Part shown: positions 1 through 8,527 of the stretch, in pieces
How positions within the stretch are numbered: the first letter of the stretch is position 1
How the letters are laid out: every line of letters begins with the position of its first letter
Source of the DNA: Candidatus Paralachnospira avium
GTDB taxonomy: Bacteria; Bacillota; Clostridia; Lachnospirales; Lachnospiraceae
Assembly: GCA_904420245.1 (NCBI GenBank)
Contig: CAJFUL010000012.1
Location: 1-46,022, forward strand
Direction of reading: 5' to 3'
Length of the DNA stretch: 46,022 nucleotides
Notes under the pieces: model-generated
Seen by the model: only the letters and a program-made list of their open reading frames with translations
Told to the model about the DNA's origin: nothing
The model's database searches: none
Translations under genes and position numbers: made by a program

Positions 1-113
1 AAAGCAGAGAAGACACCGGATTTTTAGCTGTAACGAGCGGAAGTGCCGCTCAATCATCCGCTATTGATGATTTTGCGACACTCCCTTCCATACGCTTTTT
101 CAATTCCCGCTGT
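1..113. other. Left-edge stretch with no confident gene
   Basis: This is the sequence downstream of the BlaI-type gene, which reads leftward. BlaI genes are often followed by a BlaR1/M56 peptidase gene. A possible minus-strand start lies at 55-57 and stays open to the window edge for 19 codons, but it has no ribosome binding site and too few residues to identify. No terminator hairpin is visible here, so transcription may continue out of the window. Confidence 0.4.
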
Positions 114-500
114 CTATTCCAGTCCGTCCAAAAACTCCCGCAGCTCCTGCGCCTCTTCTCTGCTGACGGCGCTCTCCGCGTTCCTCAAGGCCATGAGGCT
201 GTACCGGGCGGGGCTGATCTCCCAGAACTCTTCCAGGATACGAAGCTCCTCCCGCATGTACTCTTCCTTTGTCAGAAGGGGTTCATATACCTTATAGTAA
301 TGTCCCGGCTTCGTGATGCGGATAAATCCCTTCCTTTCCAGTTTTTCAATATAGACACCGACTGCCTGGGGCGTCAGCTTCTCCCCATAGCACTCGTAGA
401 GCTTCTTCACGATCTGCGCGGTCCCAACCCCGTCACCCACGTCCCAGATGGCTTTCATTATAGTCAGTTCTCTGTCCGTAAGACGTTTTTTGTTCTTCAT
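114..500 (-). CDS. BlaI/MecI/CopY-family transcriptional repressor
   Basis: This 128-residue protein has the size and composition of the BlaI/MecI/CopY winged-helix repressors. The N-terminal part reads LTDRELTIMKAIWDVG, then a recognition region (AQIVKKLYECYGEKLTPQAVGV...) and the wing (ERKGFIRITKPGHYYKVYEPL). The C-terminal 40 residues would be the dimerisation helices. Family members repress beta-lactamase, copper or other stress genes and are inactivated by proteolysis or metal binding. The start at 500 is chosen because an AGGAGG lies 6 bases upstream; the frame is open further but without a site. A short AT-rich stretch at 520-570 probably holds its promoter. No BlaR1 partner is visible before the window edge, so the target is unknown. 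Confidence 0.85.
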   Translation of the reverse strand: MKNKKRLTDRELTIMKAIWDVGDGVGTAQIVKKLYECYGEKLTPQAVGVYIEKLERKGFIRITKPGHYYKVYEPLLTKEEYMREELRILEEFWEISPARYSLMALRNAESAVSREEAQELREFLDGLE

Positions 501-567
501 GTCCTGCCTCCTTTTCTTACGTGTTATTACCAGTATATAATAATTTTTTGAAATTTCAATGTTATTT

Positions 568-1725
568 TTACTTACCCCGTAAAACTTTGTACAAAATGTC
601 GGCCAGAGGTTCCATGGCGTTCCTGGCTTCCTCAAAGGTATTGTTTTCCGTCCCGCACTCGATCAGGGTGGCCCTGGGAAGCACATGCTGGTTATAGCGG
701 TAGGCCTTTAAAAAGGTTCGCTGGGTGAACCCCGGATAATACGCTTCCGCTTTCAGCTTCATCTGGAAATTGAAGGCCAGATTATCCATCAGATAGGGAT
801 TCTCGACCCCTTCCAGAGGTCCGTCGGGAGTCTGGCACATCCCGTTGAAGAACATGATGGGAGCCGTCTGCTTCCCGCCGATCTCCACCGTCTCATGGCC
901 CCCCGCATCCCGGTGCAGGTCAATGGTCACCTGGATGCTGGGATACGCCGCCAGGTTCTCCTCGATCATGTCCAGGGCCATGGAGTAGGCGTCCGAATAG
1001 GGGAATACCTCCGTATTGTGGATCACCTGGATCCCGTACTGTTCTGACAGAAGCTGGGCCAGATAATTGCCCACGCCCACGATATTGTGCTCCGGATCGT
1101 CCTCCGACGAGTCCGCGAAGGCTTCGCTGCCATGCGTGTGGAACAGGAGGATCTGGGGCTCATCGCTCTCCGGCAGGGTCATATCCTTTCCCAGGAGCGT
1201 CTGGGCATCCAGCTGCTCTGGGTAGACCGTGGTGGACTTATGTACATAAAAGAACTGGTCTTTCACGAAATCAAAATTCGCCAGCTGCTCCGCCGAATAG
1301 ACGGTGCCCGTCACTTCCGTAGCGGCCATGGCCGGCGCCTCCTCGCTGTTCTCCGTCTCCGCCGCCGTCCCGGCTTCCGTCTCCTCCTGCTGCGCTGCGG
1401 CCGTCTCCCCAGTCTCCGTCTCTCCTGTCTCCAGCTGTCCTTCCGCCCCCTGCTCTTCCTTAAAATGGATATAGGAAGGGTCAGCCTGGGCCAGCACCGT
1501 CTCCTGCCCGTCCAAAAAAGACGCCAGAGTATGCACGCCGCTGGCCCGTTCCAGTAATCCCGGCCTTTCCTCCTCTTCCGATAAAAAAGCCCCTATGGGC
1601 TGCCTGGCTGCCAGAGCAGTCAGACGGGCTGTCCCCTCCTGGAAAAACATCCATCCCCCTATGAAAAGCAGCAGGAGCGCCGCCCCGTTCCCCCACCTGT
1701 CTTTCCGGTCCTTGAATACCCCCAA
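568..1725 (-). CDS. spoIIP: Stage II sporulation protein P (SpoIIP)
   Basis: SpoIIP is a membrane-anchored peptidoglycan amidase/endopeptidase which, with SpoIID and SpoIIM, thins septal wall so that the mother cell can engulf the forespore. One N-terminal membrane segment (about residues 15-30) is followed by a Glu/Thr/Ala-rich linker (about 95-135) and the catalytic domain. The domain shows LLFHTHGSEAF near residue 195, TIDLHRDA near 270 and LIECGTENN near 355, the family's zinc-ligand and catalytic blocks. I place the start at a TTG (1725) because a strong AAAGGAGG lies just upstream of it. An in-frame ATG at 1749 would put that site inside the gene and has only a weak site of its own. The gene follows gpr with a short gap, so the two are probably co-transcribed in sporulation. 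Confidence 0.9.
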   Translation of the reverse strand: MGVFKDRKDRWGNGAALLLLFIGGWMFFQEGTARLTALAARQPIGAFLSEEEERPGLLERASGVHTLASFLDGQETVLAQADPSYIHFKEEQGAEGQLETGETETGETAAAQQEETEAGTAAETENSEEAPAMAATEVTGTVYSAEQLANFDFVKDQFFYVHKSTTVYPEQLDAQTLLGKDMTLPESDEPQILLFHTHGSEAFADSSEDDPEHNIVGVGNYLAQLLSEQYGIQVIHNTEVFPYSDAYSMALDMIEENLAAYPSIQVTIDLHRDAGGHETVEIGGKQTAPIMFFNGMCQTPDGPLEGVENPYLMDNLAFNFQMKLKAEAYYPGFTQRTFLKAYRYNQHVLPRATLIECGTENNTFEEARNAMEPLADILYKVLRGK

Positions 1726-1755
1726 TCCTTCTCCTCCTTTCTGCTTCATACCATT

Positions 1756-2703
1756 CTATTCCTCAAAAGCCATATTGATTCCCTCCGAGATGATAAAGCT
1801 CAGCAGCTTCACCTGTTCGTCGATATTGCCCGGCGTCACGAACATGGGGCCCAGCCGCGGCTCGATCAGCTCCTTCACCATCTGATACCGCTCCTCCAGC
1901 GTCATCCCCTCCACGGCGTCGGCCTGGGATGCGGCTCCCGCCGCTTCCAGAAGCTCCGAAAGACCGTCCAGAGTGTCGTAGACGATGGCCGCCGCTGCCA
2001 CCACCGTCGGGACCCCCAGGGCGATCACCGGGACTCCCAGACTCTCTTCCGTCAGACTGTGCCTGTGGTTCCCAACGCCGGAGCCTGGCTGGATCCCGGT
2101 GGAGCTGAGCTGGATGGTATTTCCCAGCCGGCTCACGCTCCTGGCGGCCAGGGCGTCCACCACCAGGACTGCCTCCGGCCCCGTCTCCTCCACGATCCCA
2201 TGGATGATCTGGGCCGTCTCCATACCGGTCTGGGCCATGACTCCCGGCACTATGCCGCTGATGGATACGGACGCCTTCTCCTTCAGATGCCTGGTTATCC
2301 TCAAATTATCAAGGGCCCTGGGGCCCAGGGAATCCGGCGTCACCTCCTGGTTTCCCAGTCCCACCACCAGGACCGACCGGGGAGCTCCCGCTTGTTCCAG
2401 CATTTCTTTTATATAGAGGGAAAGCTGCCTGGAGAGCTCTCTTCCCCCCTCCTCATCCTCCTCTCTCATGGACTCTGCCTCCAGCGTGATATAGAGGCCC
2501 TTGGGCTTCCCGATGGCCTTCTCTCCCCGTTCATCCAGCACCTCCACTCTGGTCATGGTGAGACCCAGTTCCCGGTACTCCTGTTCCCGGATGCGGACCC
2601 CCGGCATCTCCCCGGAGCCGTCCGCCGCCGATTCCTGGGCTTCCACCGCCAGATCTGTATGGACCTGCTGCTGGATAAAAGCCTCCTGTCCCCTTTCTTC
2701 CAT
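1756..2703 (-). CDS. gpr: Germination protease GPR (spore protease)
   Basis: GPR is made as a zymogen in the forespore and degrades small acid-soluble spore proteins at germination, an aspartic-type protease (family A25). The protein is about 315 residues. The N-terminal HTDLAVEA block resembles the autoprocessing region. Conserved blocks are VVGLGNQEVTPDSLGPRA (Asp at about 124), VLVVDALAARS (Asp at about 183) and IQPGSGVGNHR; the two Asp match the family's catalytic pair. The start at 2703 is the ATG next to the conserved region. A TTG three codons upstream, closer to a GGAGG, is an alternative. The frame stays open upstream to 2904, but that part looks non-coding. It is divergent from rpsT and upstream of spoIIP. 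Confidence 0.93.
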   Translation of the reverse strand: MEERGQEAFIQQQVHTDLAVEAQESAADGSGEMPGVRIREQEYRELGLTMTRVEVLDERGEKAIGKPKGLYITLEAESMREEDEEGGRELSRQLSLYIKEMLEQAGAPRSVLVVGLGNQEVTPDSLGPRALDNLRITRHLKEKASVSISGIVPGVMAQTGMETAQIIHGIVEETGPEAVLVVDALAARSVSRLGNTIQLSSTGIQPGSGVGNHRHSLTEESLGVPVIALGVPTVVAAAAIVYDTLDGLSELLEAAGAASQADAVEGMTLEERYQMVKELIEPRLGPMFVTPGNIDEQVKLLSFIISEGINMAFEE

Positions 2704-2763
2704 CTTCGTCAAGCTCCCTCCGTTTTTGCCCTTTATTTTTTCCCATTTTTCCCGGATTATGTA

Positions 2764-2792
2764 TTGACAGTCCCGGAGTTTTCCTATAAAAT
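2764..2792 (+). promoter_or_regulatory. Sigma-A type promoter for rpsT
   Basis: TTGACA (2764-2769), a 17-base spacer and TAAAAT (2787-2792) form a near-consensus housekeeping promoter. The predicted start leaves a leader of about 90 bases before rpsT. The opposite strand of this intergenic stretch must carry the gpr promoter, for which no convincing forespore sigma site could be assigned by eye. Confidence 0.65.
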
Positions 2793-2890
2793 ATAACAGT
2801 ATGTTTACATTAGACTGTCCGTGTCCGGCTTTAATGCAAACCAAATAAAAAAATACGAACAACATTTTATTTGATTTGGAGGTGTACAAA

Positions 2891-3154
2891 TTGGCAAATA
2901 TCAAGTCCGCAAAGAAAAGAGTCCTGGTAACTCAGACCAAGACAGCCCGTAATAAGGCGATCCGTTCCAGAGTAAAGACCATGATCAAGAAGGTTGATGC
3001 TGCTATCGCTGCCGGTGACAAGGCTGCTGCACAGGCATGTTTGACAACAGCTATCAGCGAGATCGACAAGGCTGCTACCAAGGGTGTTTATCACAAGAAC
3101 ACTGCTTCCAGGAAGGTTGCCCGTTTGACCAAGGCTGTTAATTCTATCGCATAA
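2891..3154 (+). CDS. rpsT: 30S ribosomal protein S20 (bS20)
   Basis: bS20 is a small basic helical-bundle protein that binds the 5' domain of 16S rRNA early in 30S assembly. The 87 residues show the standard family pattern: ANIKSAKKRV at the start, TKTARNKAIRSRVKT, a helix rich in Ala and Lys, and GVYHKNTASRKVARL near the C terminus. The start is TTG at 2891, 6 bases after GGAGGTG. An ATG 15 bases further up lies too near or inside that site. TTG start codons are well known for rpsT in other bacteria and limit its translation. Codon use is strongly biased, as expected for a highly expressed gene. Confidence 0.97.
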   Translation: MANIKSAKKRVLVTQTKTARNKAIRSRVKTMIKKVDAAIAAGDKAAAQACLTTAISEIDKAATKGVYHKNTASRKVARLTKAVNSIA

Positions 3155-3176
3155 ATAAAACCCAACGATCTTAAGG

Positions 3177-3213
3177 AATCCTGTCAGAATGGTGTGCTGG
3201 CAGGATTTTTTGT
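3177..3213 (+). terminator. Rho-independent terminator of rpsT
   Basis: An 11-base stem (AATCCTGTCAG / CTGGCAGGATT, one wobble pair) with a 9-base loop is followed by a run of T. It lies 22 bases after the rpsT stop. Confidence 0.9.
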
Positions 3214-3290
3214 TTTGCGAAAAAGATTCTCCTCCGGGGCATCCCGCAGGGGGAGGCGGAGCCTGCCGGACAGCAGCTTTTTTCACGGAT
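3214..3290. other. GC-rich block after the rpsT terminator
   Basis: Between the rpsT terminator and the next promoter lies a GC-rich, partly self-complementary block (TCTCCTCC near 3229 and GGGGGAGGCGGAG near 3250) ending in a T run near 3280. It is not a convincing gene on either strand. Its position, immediately after a terminator U tract, resembles the repeat family described at 10 kb, but the sequence differs and only one copy occurs here. Confidence 0.35.
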
Positions 3291-3296
3291 CCTGCT

Positions 3297-3324
3297 TTTA
3301 CGGGAACGGATTCTGTTGTATAAT
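3297..3324 (+). promoter_or_regulatory. Promoter for the aldo/keto reductase gene
   Basis: TTTACG (3297-3302), a 16-base spacer and a consensus TATAAT (3319-3324) lie about 40 bases before the start codon of the reductase. The -35 box matches consensus in four of six positions. Confidence 0.55.
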
Positions 3325-3362
3325 AGAAGAAAGAATCCAATCCACAAGGAGGAACTGTAATT

Positions 3363-4493
3363 ATGGCAGAGCTGAATCCCAATATGCGCCTTGGCTTCGG
3401 AGCCATGCGCCTGCCCCTCACGAACCCCGATGATCCGTCTTCCATCGACATCCCCGCCTACTGCGAGATGATCGACTGGTATCTGGATCAGGGCTTCAAC
3501 TACATCGACACCGCTTACCCCTATCACAAAGAGCACTCCGAGGAGGCCGTGGCGGAAGCCCTGGTGAAGCGCCATCCCAGAGATTCCTATCTCCTGGCGG
3601 ACAAGCTTCCCACCTTCCTGGTGAAGGGCCCCGAAGACTATGAGAAGTTCTTCACCGCCCAGCTGGCCCGCTGCCAGGTGGAATACTTTGACTACTATCT
3701 CTTACATAACATGGGCCAGGAGCGGTTTGAGGAGACCACCCGCTGGGGCGGCTTTGAATTCATGAAAAAGGTAAAGGCAGAGGGAAAGGCCCGCCACATC
3801 GGCTTCTCCTTCCACGACAGGGCGGAAGTGCTGGAAGAGATCCTGAAGGCCCATCCTGAGATGGAATTCGTCCAGCTGCAGATCAACTACGCCGACTGGG
3901 AGAGCGACGTGATCCAGTCCAGGAAATGCCTGGAGACCGCCCGCCGCTACGGCAAGCCGGTCATCGTCATGGAGCCTGTCAAGGGCGGCGGCCTGGTGAA
4001 CCTGCCGGAGGAAGCCATGAGCCTCATGAAGGGATACGCCCCCGACGCCTCTCCCGCTTCCTGGGCCATCCGCTTCGCCGCTTCCCAGGAGGGCGTCATG
4101 ATGGTCCTCAGCGGGATGTCTTCCCTGGACCAGCTGAAGGACAACGCCGCTTTCATGAAGGAATTTAGGCCCCTGACGCCGGAGGAGTTTTCCATCCTGG
4201 AGAAGGTGGCCGGGATCCTCAAAAAATCCCCCGCCATCCCCTGTACCAGCTGCAAATACTGCATGGACGAATGTCCCATGAACATCAACATCCCCGGCTA
4301 TTTCGCCGTGTACAACCAGCTGAAGCAGTACGGAGAAAACAACTTCCCCTATATGCACTACAGCCGCCAGGCCGTGGGACATGGAGCCGCCTCCGACTGC
4401 ATCGAATGTCACAGCTGCGAGGGCCATTGTCCCCAGCACATCAAGATCACAGAATATTTAAAAGAAGTATCGGAGATTTTTGAAAAGAAATAA
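3363..4493 (+). CDS. Aldo/keto reductase with C-terminal 4Fe-4S domain
   Basis: This 376-residue protein joins an NADPH-type aldo/keto reductase barrel to a ferredoxin-like tail, an architecture common in anaerobes (COG1453 type). The barrel carries the expected catalytic tetrad: Asp in NYIDTAYPYH (about 49), Tyr (about 54), Lys in ADKLPT (about 81) and His in YYLLHNM (about 115). The tail has CTSCKYCMDECPMN (about 297-310) and CIECHSCEGHCPQ (about 345-357), a layout suited to binding one or two iron-sulfur clusters. It is cytoplasmic with an unknown substrate. A clear AAGGAGG precedes the ATG. It stands alone between its own promoter and the lysine riboswitch promoter. Confidence 0.88.
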   Translation: MAELNPNMRLGFGAMRLPLTNPDDPSSIDIPAYCEMIDWYLDQGFNYIDTAYPYHKEHSEEAVAEALVKRHPRDSYLLADKLPTFLVKGPEDYEKFFTAQLARCQVEYFDYYLLHNMGQERFEETTRWGGFEFMKKVKAEGKARHIGFSFHDRAEVLEEILKAHPEMEFVQLQINYADWESDVIQSRKCLETARRYGKPVIVMEPVKGGGLVNLPEEAMSLMKGYAPDASPASWAIRFAASQEGVMMVLSGMSSLDQLKDNAAFMKEFRPLTPEEFSILEKVAGILKKSPAIPCTSCKYCMDECPMNINIPGYFAVYNQLKQYGENNFPYMHYSRQAVGHGAASDCIECHSCEGHCPQHIKITEYLKEVSEIFEKK

Positions 4494-4501
4494 CACTTTT
4501 G

Positions 4502-4530
4502 TTGACTTTATTTCCCCGATCCGGTATAAT
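4502..4530 (+). promoter_or_regulatory. Strong promoter for the riboswitch-hyuAB-nhaC operon
   Basis: TTGACT (4502-4507), a 17-base spacer and TATAAT (4525-4530) form a near-perfect housekeeping promoter. It places the transcript start just before the first stem of the lysine riboswitch. Confidence 0.85.
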
Positions 4531-4537
4531 TTTTCTA

Positions 4538-4679
4538 GGTATATATGGGGGCGCGGAGATCATCAGTACCGGAAGGGAAAGGGAGATCCGCCGAAAGCGT
4601 GATCCGCTTGGGCTTGCATCGAACAGGTGCAAGACTGTTTTTGGAGCCTGCCAAGCTCCAAAAGAGCACTAGATATACC
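4538..4679 (+). promoter_or_regulatory. Lysine riboswitch (L-box), compact form
   Basis: The sequence folds into the five-helix junction of the lysine riboswitch. P1 pairs GGTATAT (4538-4544) with ATATACC (4673-4679). The P2 arm carries AGTA facing GAA (loop-E-like) under a GGAA loop. The conserved GCCGAA follows. P3 is AAGCG/CGCTT with a 5-base loop, P4 is TTGCATC/GGTGCAA, then GACTGT. P5 is TTTTGGAG/CTCCAAAA, then GAGCACTA returns to P1. These strings match the L-box consensus in order. The P2 arm is much shorter than usual. Binding of lysine should favour the terminator downstream and switch the operon off. Confidence 0.88.
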
Positions 4680-4732
4680 GGAGGCAGGAAAATCCATCCT
4701 ATTTTCGGAATATTGTTTTTAAAAACGCAATT

Positions 4733-4776
4733 ACAGCCATGTGCCTATGAACCGCACATGGCTGTTTGTTTGTTGC
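4733..4776 (+). terminator. Riboswitch-controlled terminator
   Basis: A 12-base perfect stem (ACAGCCATGTGC / GCACATGGCTGT) with a 9-base loop is followed by a T-rich tail. It lies about 50 bases after P1 of the lysine riboswitch and before hyuA, the usual arrangement for transcriptional control. I could not identify a convincing antiterminator by eye; AGGCA (about 4682) and TGCCT (about 4742) could pair weakly. Confidence 0.85.
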
Positions 4777-4803
4777 AAAATGCTGTACTGAAGGAGGAAG
4801 AAT

Positions 4804-6858
4804 GTGAAAAAGATACGGATCGGCGTCGATGTGGGAGGGACCAACACCGACATCTGCGCCATTGACGAAGCAGCCGGGGAGCTGATGGTCTACAAGCTGC
4901 CCTCTTCCCTCTCCGACCAGTCTCAGGCTGTGGTGGAGGGCGTAAAGAAGATCGTGGAAAAATACGGTCTGGACTATGAAGACGTGGACCGCTTCATCCA
5001 CGGCACCACGGTGGCCACCAACGCCATCCTGGAGGGACGCGGCGCCCGCACAGCCCTGATCACCACCAAGGGCTTCCGGGATCTTTTGGAGATCGGCCGT
5101 CAGAAGCGGCCGGACCTCTACGATCTCCAGATGGACAAAGCTCCCGTCCTGGTCCCCAGAGACCTGCGGTTCGAGGCTTCCGAGCGGATGAACTACAAAG
5201 GAGAGATCCTGGAAGCCTTAAAGGATGAGGAGATCCTGTCTCTCATCGAAGAGCTGAAAAAGGCCGGCGCGGAGGCCGTGGCCGTCCTCTTTTTAAACGC
5301 CTATCTGAATCCGGAAAATGAAGCCAGGGTCAAGGCGCTCATCGAGGAGCACCTTCCCGGCATCTATATCTCCACCTCCAGCGAGATCTCCAATCAGTTC
5401 CGGGAATTTGAACGGCTCTGCGGCACGGTCCTTAATTCCTTCGTGGGGCCGGAGGTCAAAAAATATCTGGACAACCTGAGGAACACCCTGGAGCAGATCG
5501 GCATCCACAAAGTCTATATCAACCACTCCAACGGCGGCCTCATGTCCATTGAAGAGGCGTCCGCCTACCCCATCAAGACCGGGCTTTCCGGCCCTGCCGC
5601 CGGAGTCATCGGCGTCCAGTACCTGATGGACCTGATCGGGGTGAAAAACGTCATCACCATCGATGTGGGCGGCACCAGCACCGACATCAGCATGATCGTG
5701 GACGGCACCATTGAAAGCTCCAAGGATAAAAACATCAGCGGGTATCCGGTGCGGATCCCTTCCATCGACATCTCCACCATCGGAGCCGGCGGCGGCAGCA
5801 TCGCCTGGGTAGACAGCGGCGGCATCCTGAAAGTGGGACCTCAGAGCGCCGGAGCCGAGCCTGGCCCCGCCTGCTACGCGAGAGGCGGCACGGAGGCGGC
5901 CATCACCGACGCCAGAGTGGTGCTGGGCCACCTGAACAACAAGGAACTGTTAAACGGCCAGCTGCCCATCGACGCTTCTCTCTCCAGAAAAGCCGTCGAA
6001 AAGCTGGCGGAGAAGATCGGCATGACCACGGAAGAGACGGCCAGAGGCATCATCACCGTGGGCAACTCCAACATCGTAAAAGAGATCAAGAACGTCACGG
6101 TGGAAAAGGGATACAACCCCTCCGACTTTGCCCTGGTGGCCTTCGGCGGCGCCGGCCCGCTCCACGCGGCAGAGCTGATGGAAGAGCTCAGCATGGAGAC
6201 GGCCATCATCCCCAAGGCTCCCGGCCTGCTGGCGGCCTACGGCCTGCTGACAGAGGATATGCGCCGGGATTTTGTCCAGACCAATGTGCTGGAGCTGGAC
6301 CACATCCCCTTCTCTGCCGTCACGGACGTATACCGCCGTCTGGAATCGGAGGCGGACGCCTGGTTCAAACGGGAACAGATCCCGGAGGAGCACCGGAGGC
6401 TGGAATACTATCTGGATATGCGCTATAAGGGCCAGAACTATGAGATCACCGTTCCCTTTGACAAGACGGTTTCCGACATGGACGCCCTGAAGCAGCGGTT
6501 CACCGAGACTTACCTGCGGCTCTACTCCTACTCCTCTGCCGACGAGATCCAGATCGTAAACTTCGGTCTCTCGGCCCTGGGCCTCATCGCCAAGCCCAGG
6601 ATCGCCAGGGAAGACTTCGTGGGAGAGGATCCCTCCGCCGCCGTCATCGGCAGCCGCCAGGTGCTGATGGAAGACGGGAGCCTGGAAACCTATACGCTCT
6701 ACGACCGGGAAAAACTCCGCTGCGGCAACAGGATCCCCGGTCCCGCCATCATCGAGCAGATGGACTCCACCACCATCCTCTTAAAGAACCATCAGGCCGT
6801 GGTGGACGAATACTTCAACATGATCATCACAAGGAAGGAGGGCGGTTCCCATGAGTAA
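4804..6858 (+). CDS. hyuA: HyuA-type hydantoinase/oxoprolinase subunit A
   Basis: This 684-residue protein belongs to the HyuA/5-oxoprolinase N-terminal family. These are ATP-dependent enzymes that open lactam or hydantoin rings by phosphorylating the ring carbonyl. The sugar-kinase-like ATP fold is visible: RIGVDVGGTNTDICAID at the start, HGTTVATNAILEGRGA near 60, GLSGPAAGVIG near 260, TIDVGGTSTDISMI near 290 and IGAGGGSIAW near 325. It starts with GTG at 4804 after AAGGAGGAAG. The stop overlaps the hyuB start by 8 bases, so the subunits are translationally coupled. Related enzymes act on 5-oxoproline, N-methylhydantoin, acetone or caprolactam; the sequence alone does not pick the substrate. 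Control by a lysine riboswitch suggests a lysine-related ring compound. Confidence 0.9.
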   Translation: MKKIRIGVDVGGTNTDICAIDEAAGELMVYKLPSSLSDQSQAVVEGVKKIVEKYGLDYEDVDRFIHGTTVATNAILEGRGARTALITTKGFRDLLEIGRQKRPDLYDLQMDKAPVLVPRDLRFEASERMNYKGEILEALKDEEILSLIEELKKAGAEAVAVLFLNAYLNPENEARVKALIEEHLPGIYISTSSEISNQFREFERLCGTVLNSFVGPEVKKYLDNLRNTLEQIGIHKVYINHSNGGLMSIEEASAYPIKTGLSGPAAGVIGVQYLMDLIGVKNVITIDVGGTSTDISMIVDGTIESSKDKNISGYPVRIPSIDISTIGAGGGSIAWVDSGGILKVGPQSAGAEPGPACYARGGTEAAITDARVVLGHLNNKELLNGQLPIDASLSRKAVEKLAEKIGMTTEETARGIITVGNSNIVKEIKNVTVEKGYNPSDFALVAFGGAGPLHAAELMEELSMETAIIPKAPGLLAAYGLLTEDMRRDFVQTNVLELDHIPFSAVTDVYRRLESEADAWFKREQIPEEHRRLEYYLDMRYKGQNYEITVPFDKTVSDMDALKQRFTETYLRLYSYSSADEIQIVNFGLSALGLIAKPRIAREDFVGEDPSAAVIGSRQVLMEDGSLETYTLYDREKLRCGNRIPGPAIIEQMDSTTILLKNHQAVVDEYFNMIITRKEGGSHE

Positions 6859-8527
6859 GATCAATTCCATCACTCTGGAGGTCATCAGCAACGGCCTGCT
6901 CTCCATCGCGGAGCAGATGGGCGTCATCCTCACCAAGACTGCCTACAGCACCAATATCAAAGAGCGCAAGGACTTGTCCGTGGCCATCTTCGACGCCGAC
7001 GGCAAGGTGCTCTCCCTGGCCCAGCACATCCCCATCCACTTCAGCTCCCTCTTCGGAGCCGTGGAGGAGGCCCTGAAGCGCTGGGATAAATCCCAGATCT
7101 ACGACGGCGACGTCTTCATCGCCAACGATCCCTACAGCGGAGGCGGTTCCCACCTCCCTGACATCGCCCTGGTGAAGCCTGTGTTTTACGAGGGAAAGCT
7201 GATCGCCTTCGTGGTCAACAACGGCCATCACGCCGACCGCTCCAGAAGGGGCCCCACCATCTATGACGAAGGGCTCCGGATCCCGGTGGTAAAGCTCTAT
7301 GAAAAAGGAGAGCTGAACCGGGACATCTACGACCTGATCCTCCTGAACTTCCAGCTGAAGGAAGAACGGAGAGGCGACATCCAGGCCCAGCTCATCACCA
7401 ACCAGTTCGGCGCGGACAAGGTGGTGGAGCTGTGCAGGAAGATCGGACTGGATACTTATATGGAATTCTGCCGGGAATGGCTCAAGTACGGAGAGAAAAA
7501 GGCACGCACCGCCATTTCGGCCCTGCCCGACGGAGAATATGAATTTGAAGACATCCTGGACGACGACGGAAGCGGCAACCGGGATCTCCAGATCCGGGTA
7601 AAGCTCTCCATAAAGGGAGACCGGATCCTCTTCGACTTCTCCGGCAGCCATCCCCAGGTGACCGGCCCCTACAACTGCGTGAGGAGCGCCCTGCTGGCCA
7701 CCGTATACTACTCCGTCAAATGCCTGCTGGACAAGACCATCCCCGCCAACTCCGGCTTCTTCGACAGCATCGAAGTCAAGGCGGAGCCCGGAACCATCGT
7801 TTGCGCCAGCGAGCCCGCGCCCACCTTTGACCGGGAGACCACGACTCAGCGTCTGGCGGACGTGATCTTCGGCGCCTTCGCCAAGATCGATCCGGAAAAT
7901 GTCATCGCCGCCGGCTGCGGCGCCGTGACCTTCTACAGCATAGCCGGACAGGACGCCCGCTCCGGAAAGCCCTATGTCTATGTGGAGACCATCGGCGGCG
8001 GAAACGGCGCCCGGTTCAACAAGGACGGCCTGGACGCCGTGCAGGTCCATATGACCAACAGCTCCAACCTGCCCATCGAGGCCCTGGAGATGGAATATCC
8101 CCTGATGGTGGAGGAATACGCCCTGGAAGAGGACAGCGGCGGTCCCGGCCGGTACCGCGGAGGCTTGGGCATCCGCCGCGGGATCCGCATCCTGCCGGAC
8201 AGCCTGGACACCACCCTGGGAGCCGCCTCCACAGAGCGGAGCCGCACAAAGCCCTGGGGGCTCATGGGCGGCTGCGGCGGCGCCACCTCCTATCTGGATG
8301 TATGCCATGAGGGCCGGAAGATCAACACCGAGAACAAAGTGCGGAACATCCCTCTGGAAGCCGGCGACACCGTAACGCTGGTCTCTGCCGGAGGCGGCGG
8401 ATACGGCGATCCCGCCCTGCGGGATACGGTTGCCGTCCTGCGGGATCTCAGGGAGGGTAAGATCAGCCTGGATACCATGAAGGAATACTATCCAGACGCC
8501 ATAAAAGGAGGTAATGAGTATGAGTAA
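6851..8527 (+). CDS. hyuB: HyuB-type hydantoinase/oxoprolinase subunit B
   Basis: This 558-residue protein is the partner subunit that performs hydrolysis of the phosphorylated ring. Family blocks are ITLEVISNGLLSIAEQMG at the N terminus, DLSVAIFDADGKVLSLAQHIPIH, ANDPYSGGGSHLPDIALVKP near 100 (Asp and His residues of the metal site), NNGHHADRSRRGP near 130, and the C-terminal GGPGRYRGGLGIRRGIR and SAGGGGYGDP. The length is normal for HyuB. The start overlaps the end of hyuA and is preceded by GGAGGGCGG. The C-terminal end overlaps the ribosome site and start of the transporter gene, so the three genes form one tight operon. Confidence 0.9.
   Translation: MSKINSITLEVISNGLLSIAEQMGVILTKTAYSTNIKERKDLSVAIFDADGKVLSLAQHIPIHFSSLFGAVEEALKRWDKSQIYDGDVFIANDPYSGGGSHLPDIALVKPVFYEGKLIAFVVNNGHHADRSRRGPTIYDEGLRIPVVKLYEKGELNRDIYDLILLNFQLKEERRGDIQAQLITNQFGADKVVELCRKIGLDTYMEFCREWLKYGEKKARTAISALPDGEYEFEDILDDDGSGNRDLQIRVKLSIKGDRILFDFSGSHPQVTGPYNCVRSALLATVYYSVKCLLDKTIPANSGFFDSIEVKAEPGTIVCASEPAPTFDRETTTQRLADVIFGAFAKIDPENVIAAGCGAVTFYSIAGQDARSGKPYVYVETIGGGNGARFNKDGLDAVQVHMTNSSNLPIEALEMEYPLMVEEYALEEDSGGPGRYRGGLGIRRGIRILPDSLDTTLGAASTERSRTKPWGLMGGCGGATSYLDVCHEGRKINTENKVRNIPLEAGDTVTLVSAGGGGYGDPALRDTVAVLRDLREGKISLDTMKEYYPDAIKGGNEYE

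Noticed and set aside
2704-2904. N-terminal extension of gpr upstream of 2703
   Set aside because: It would overlap the rpsT start region; the sequence is AT-rich and not like GPR, and a better start lies near the conserved TDLAVEA block.
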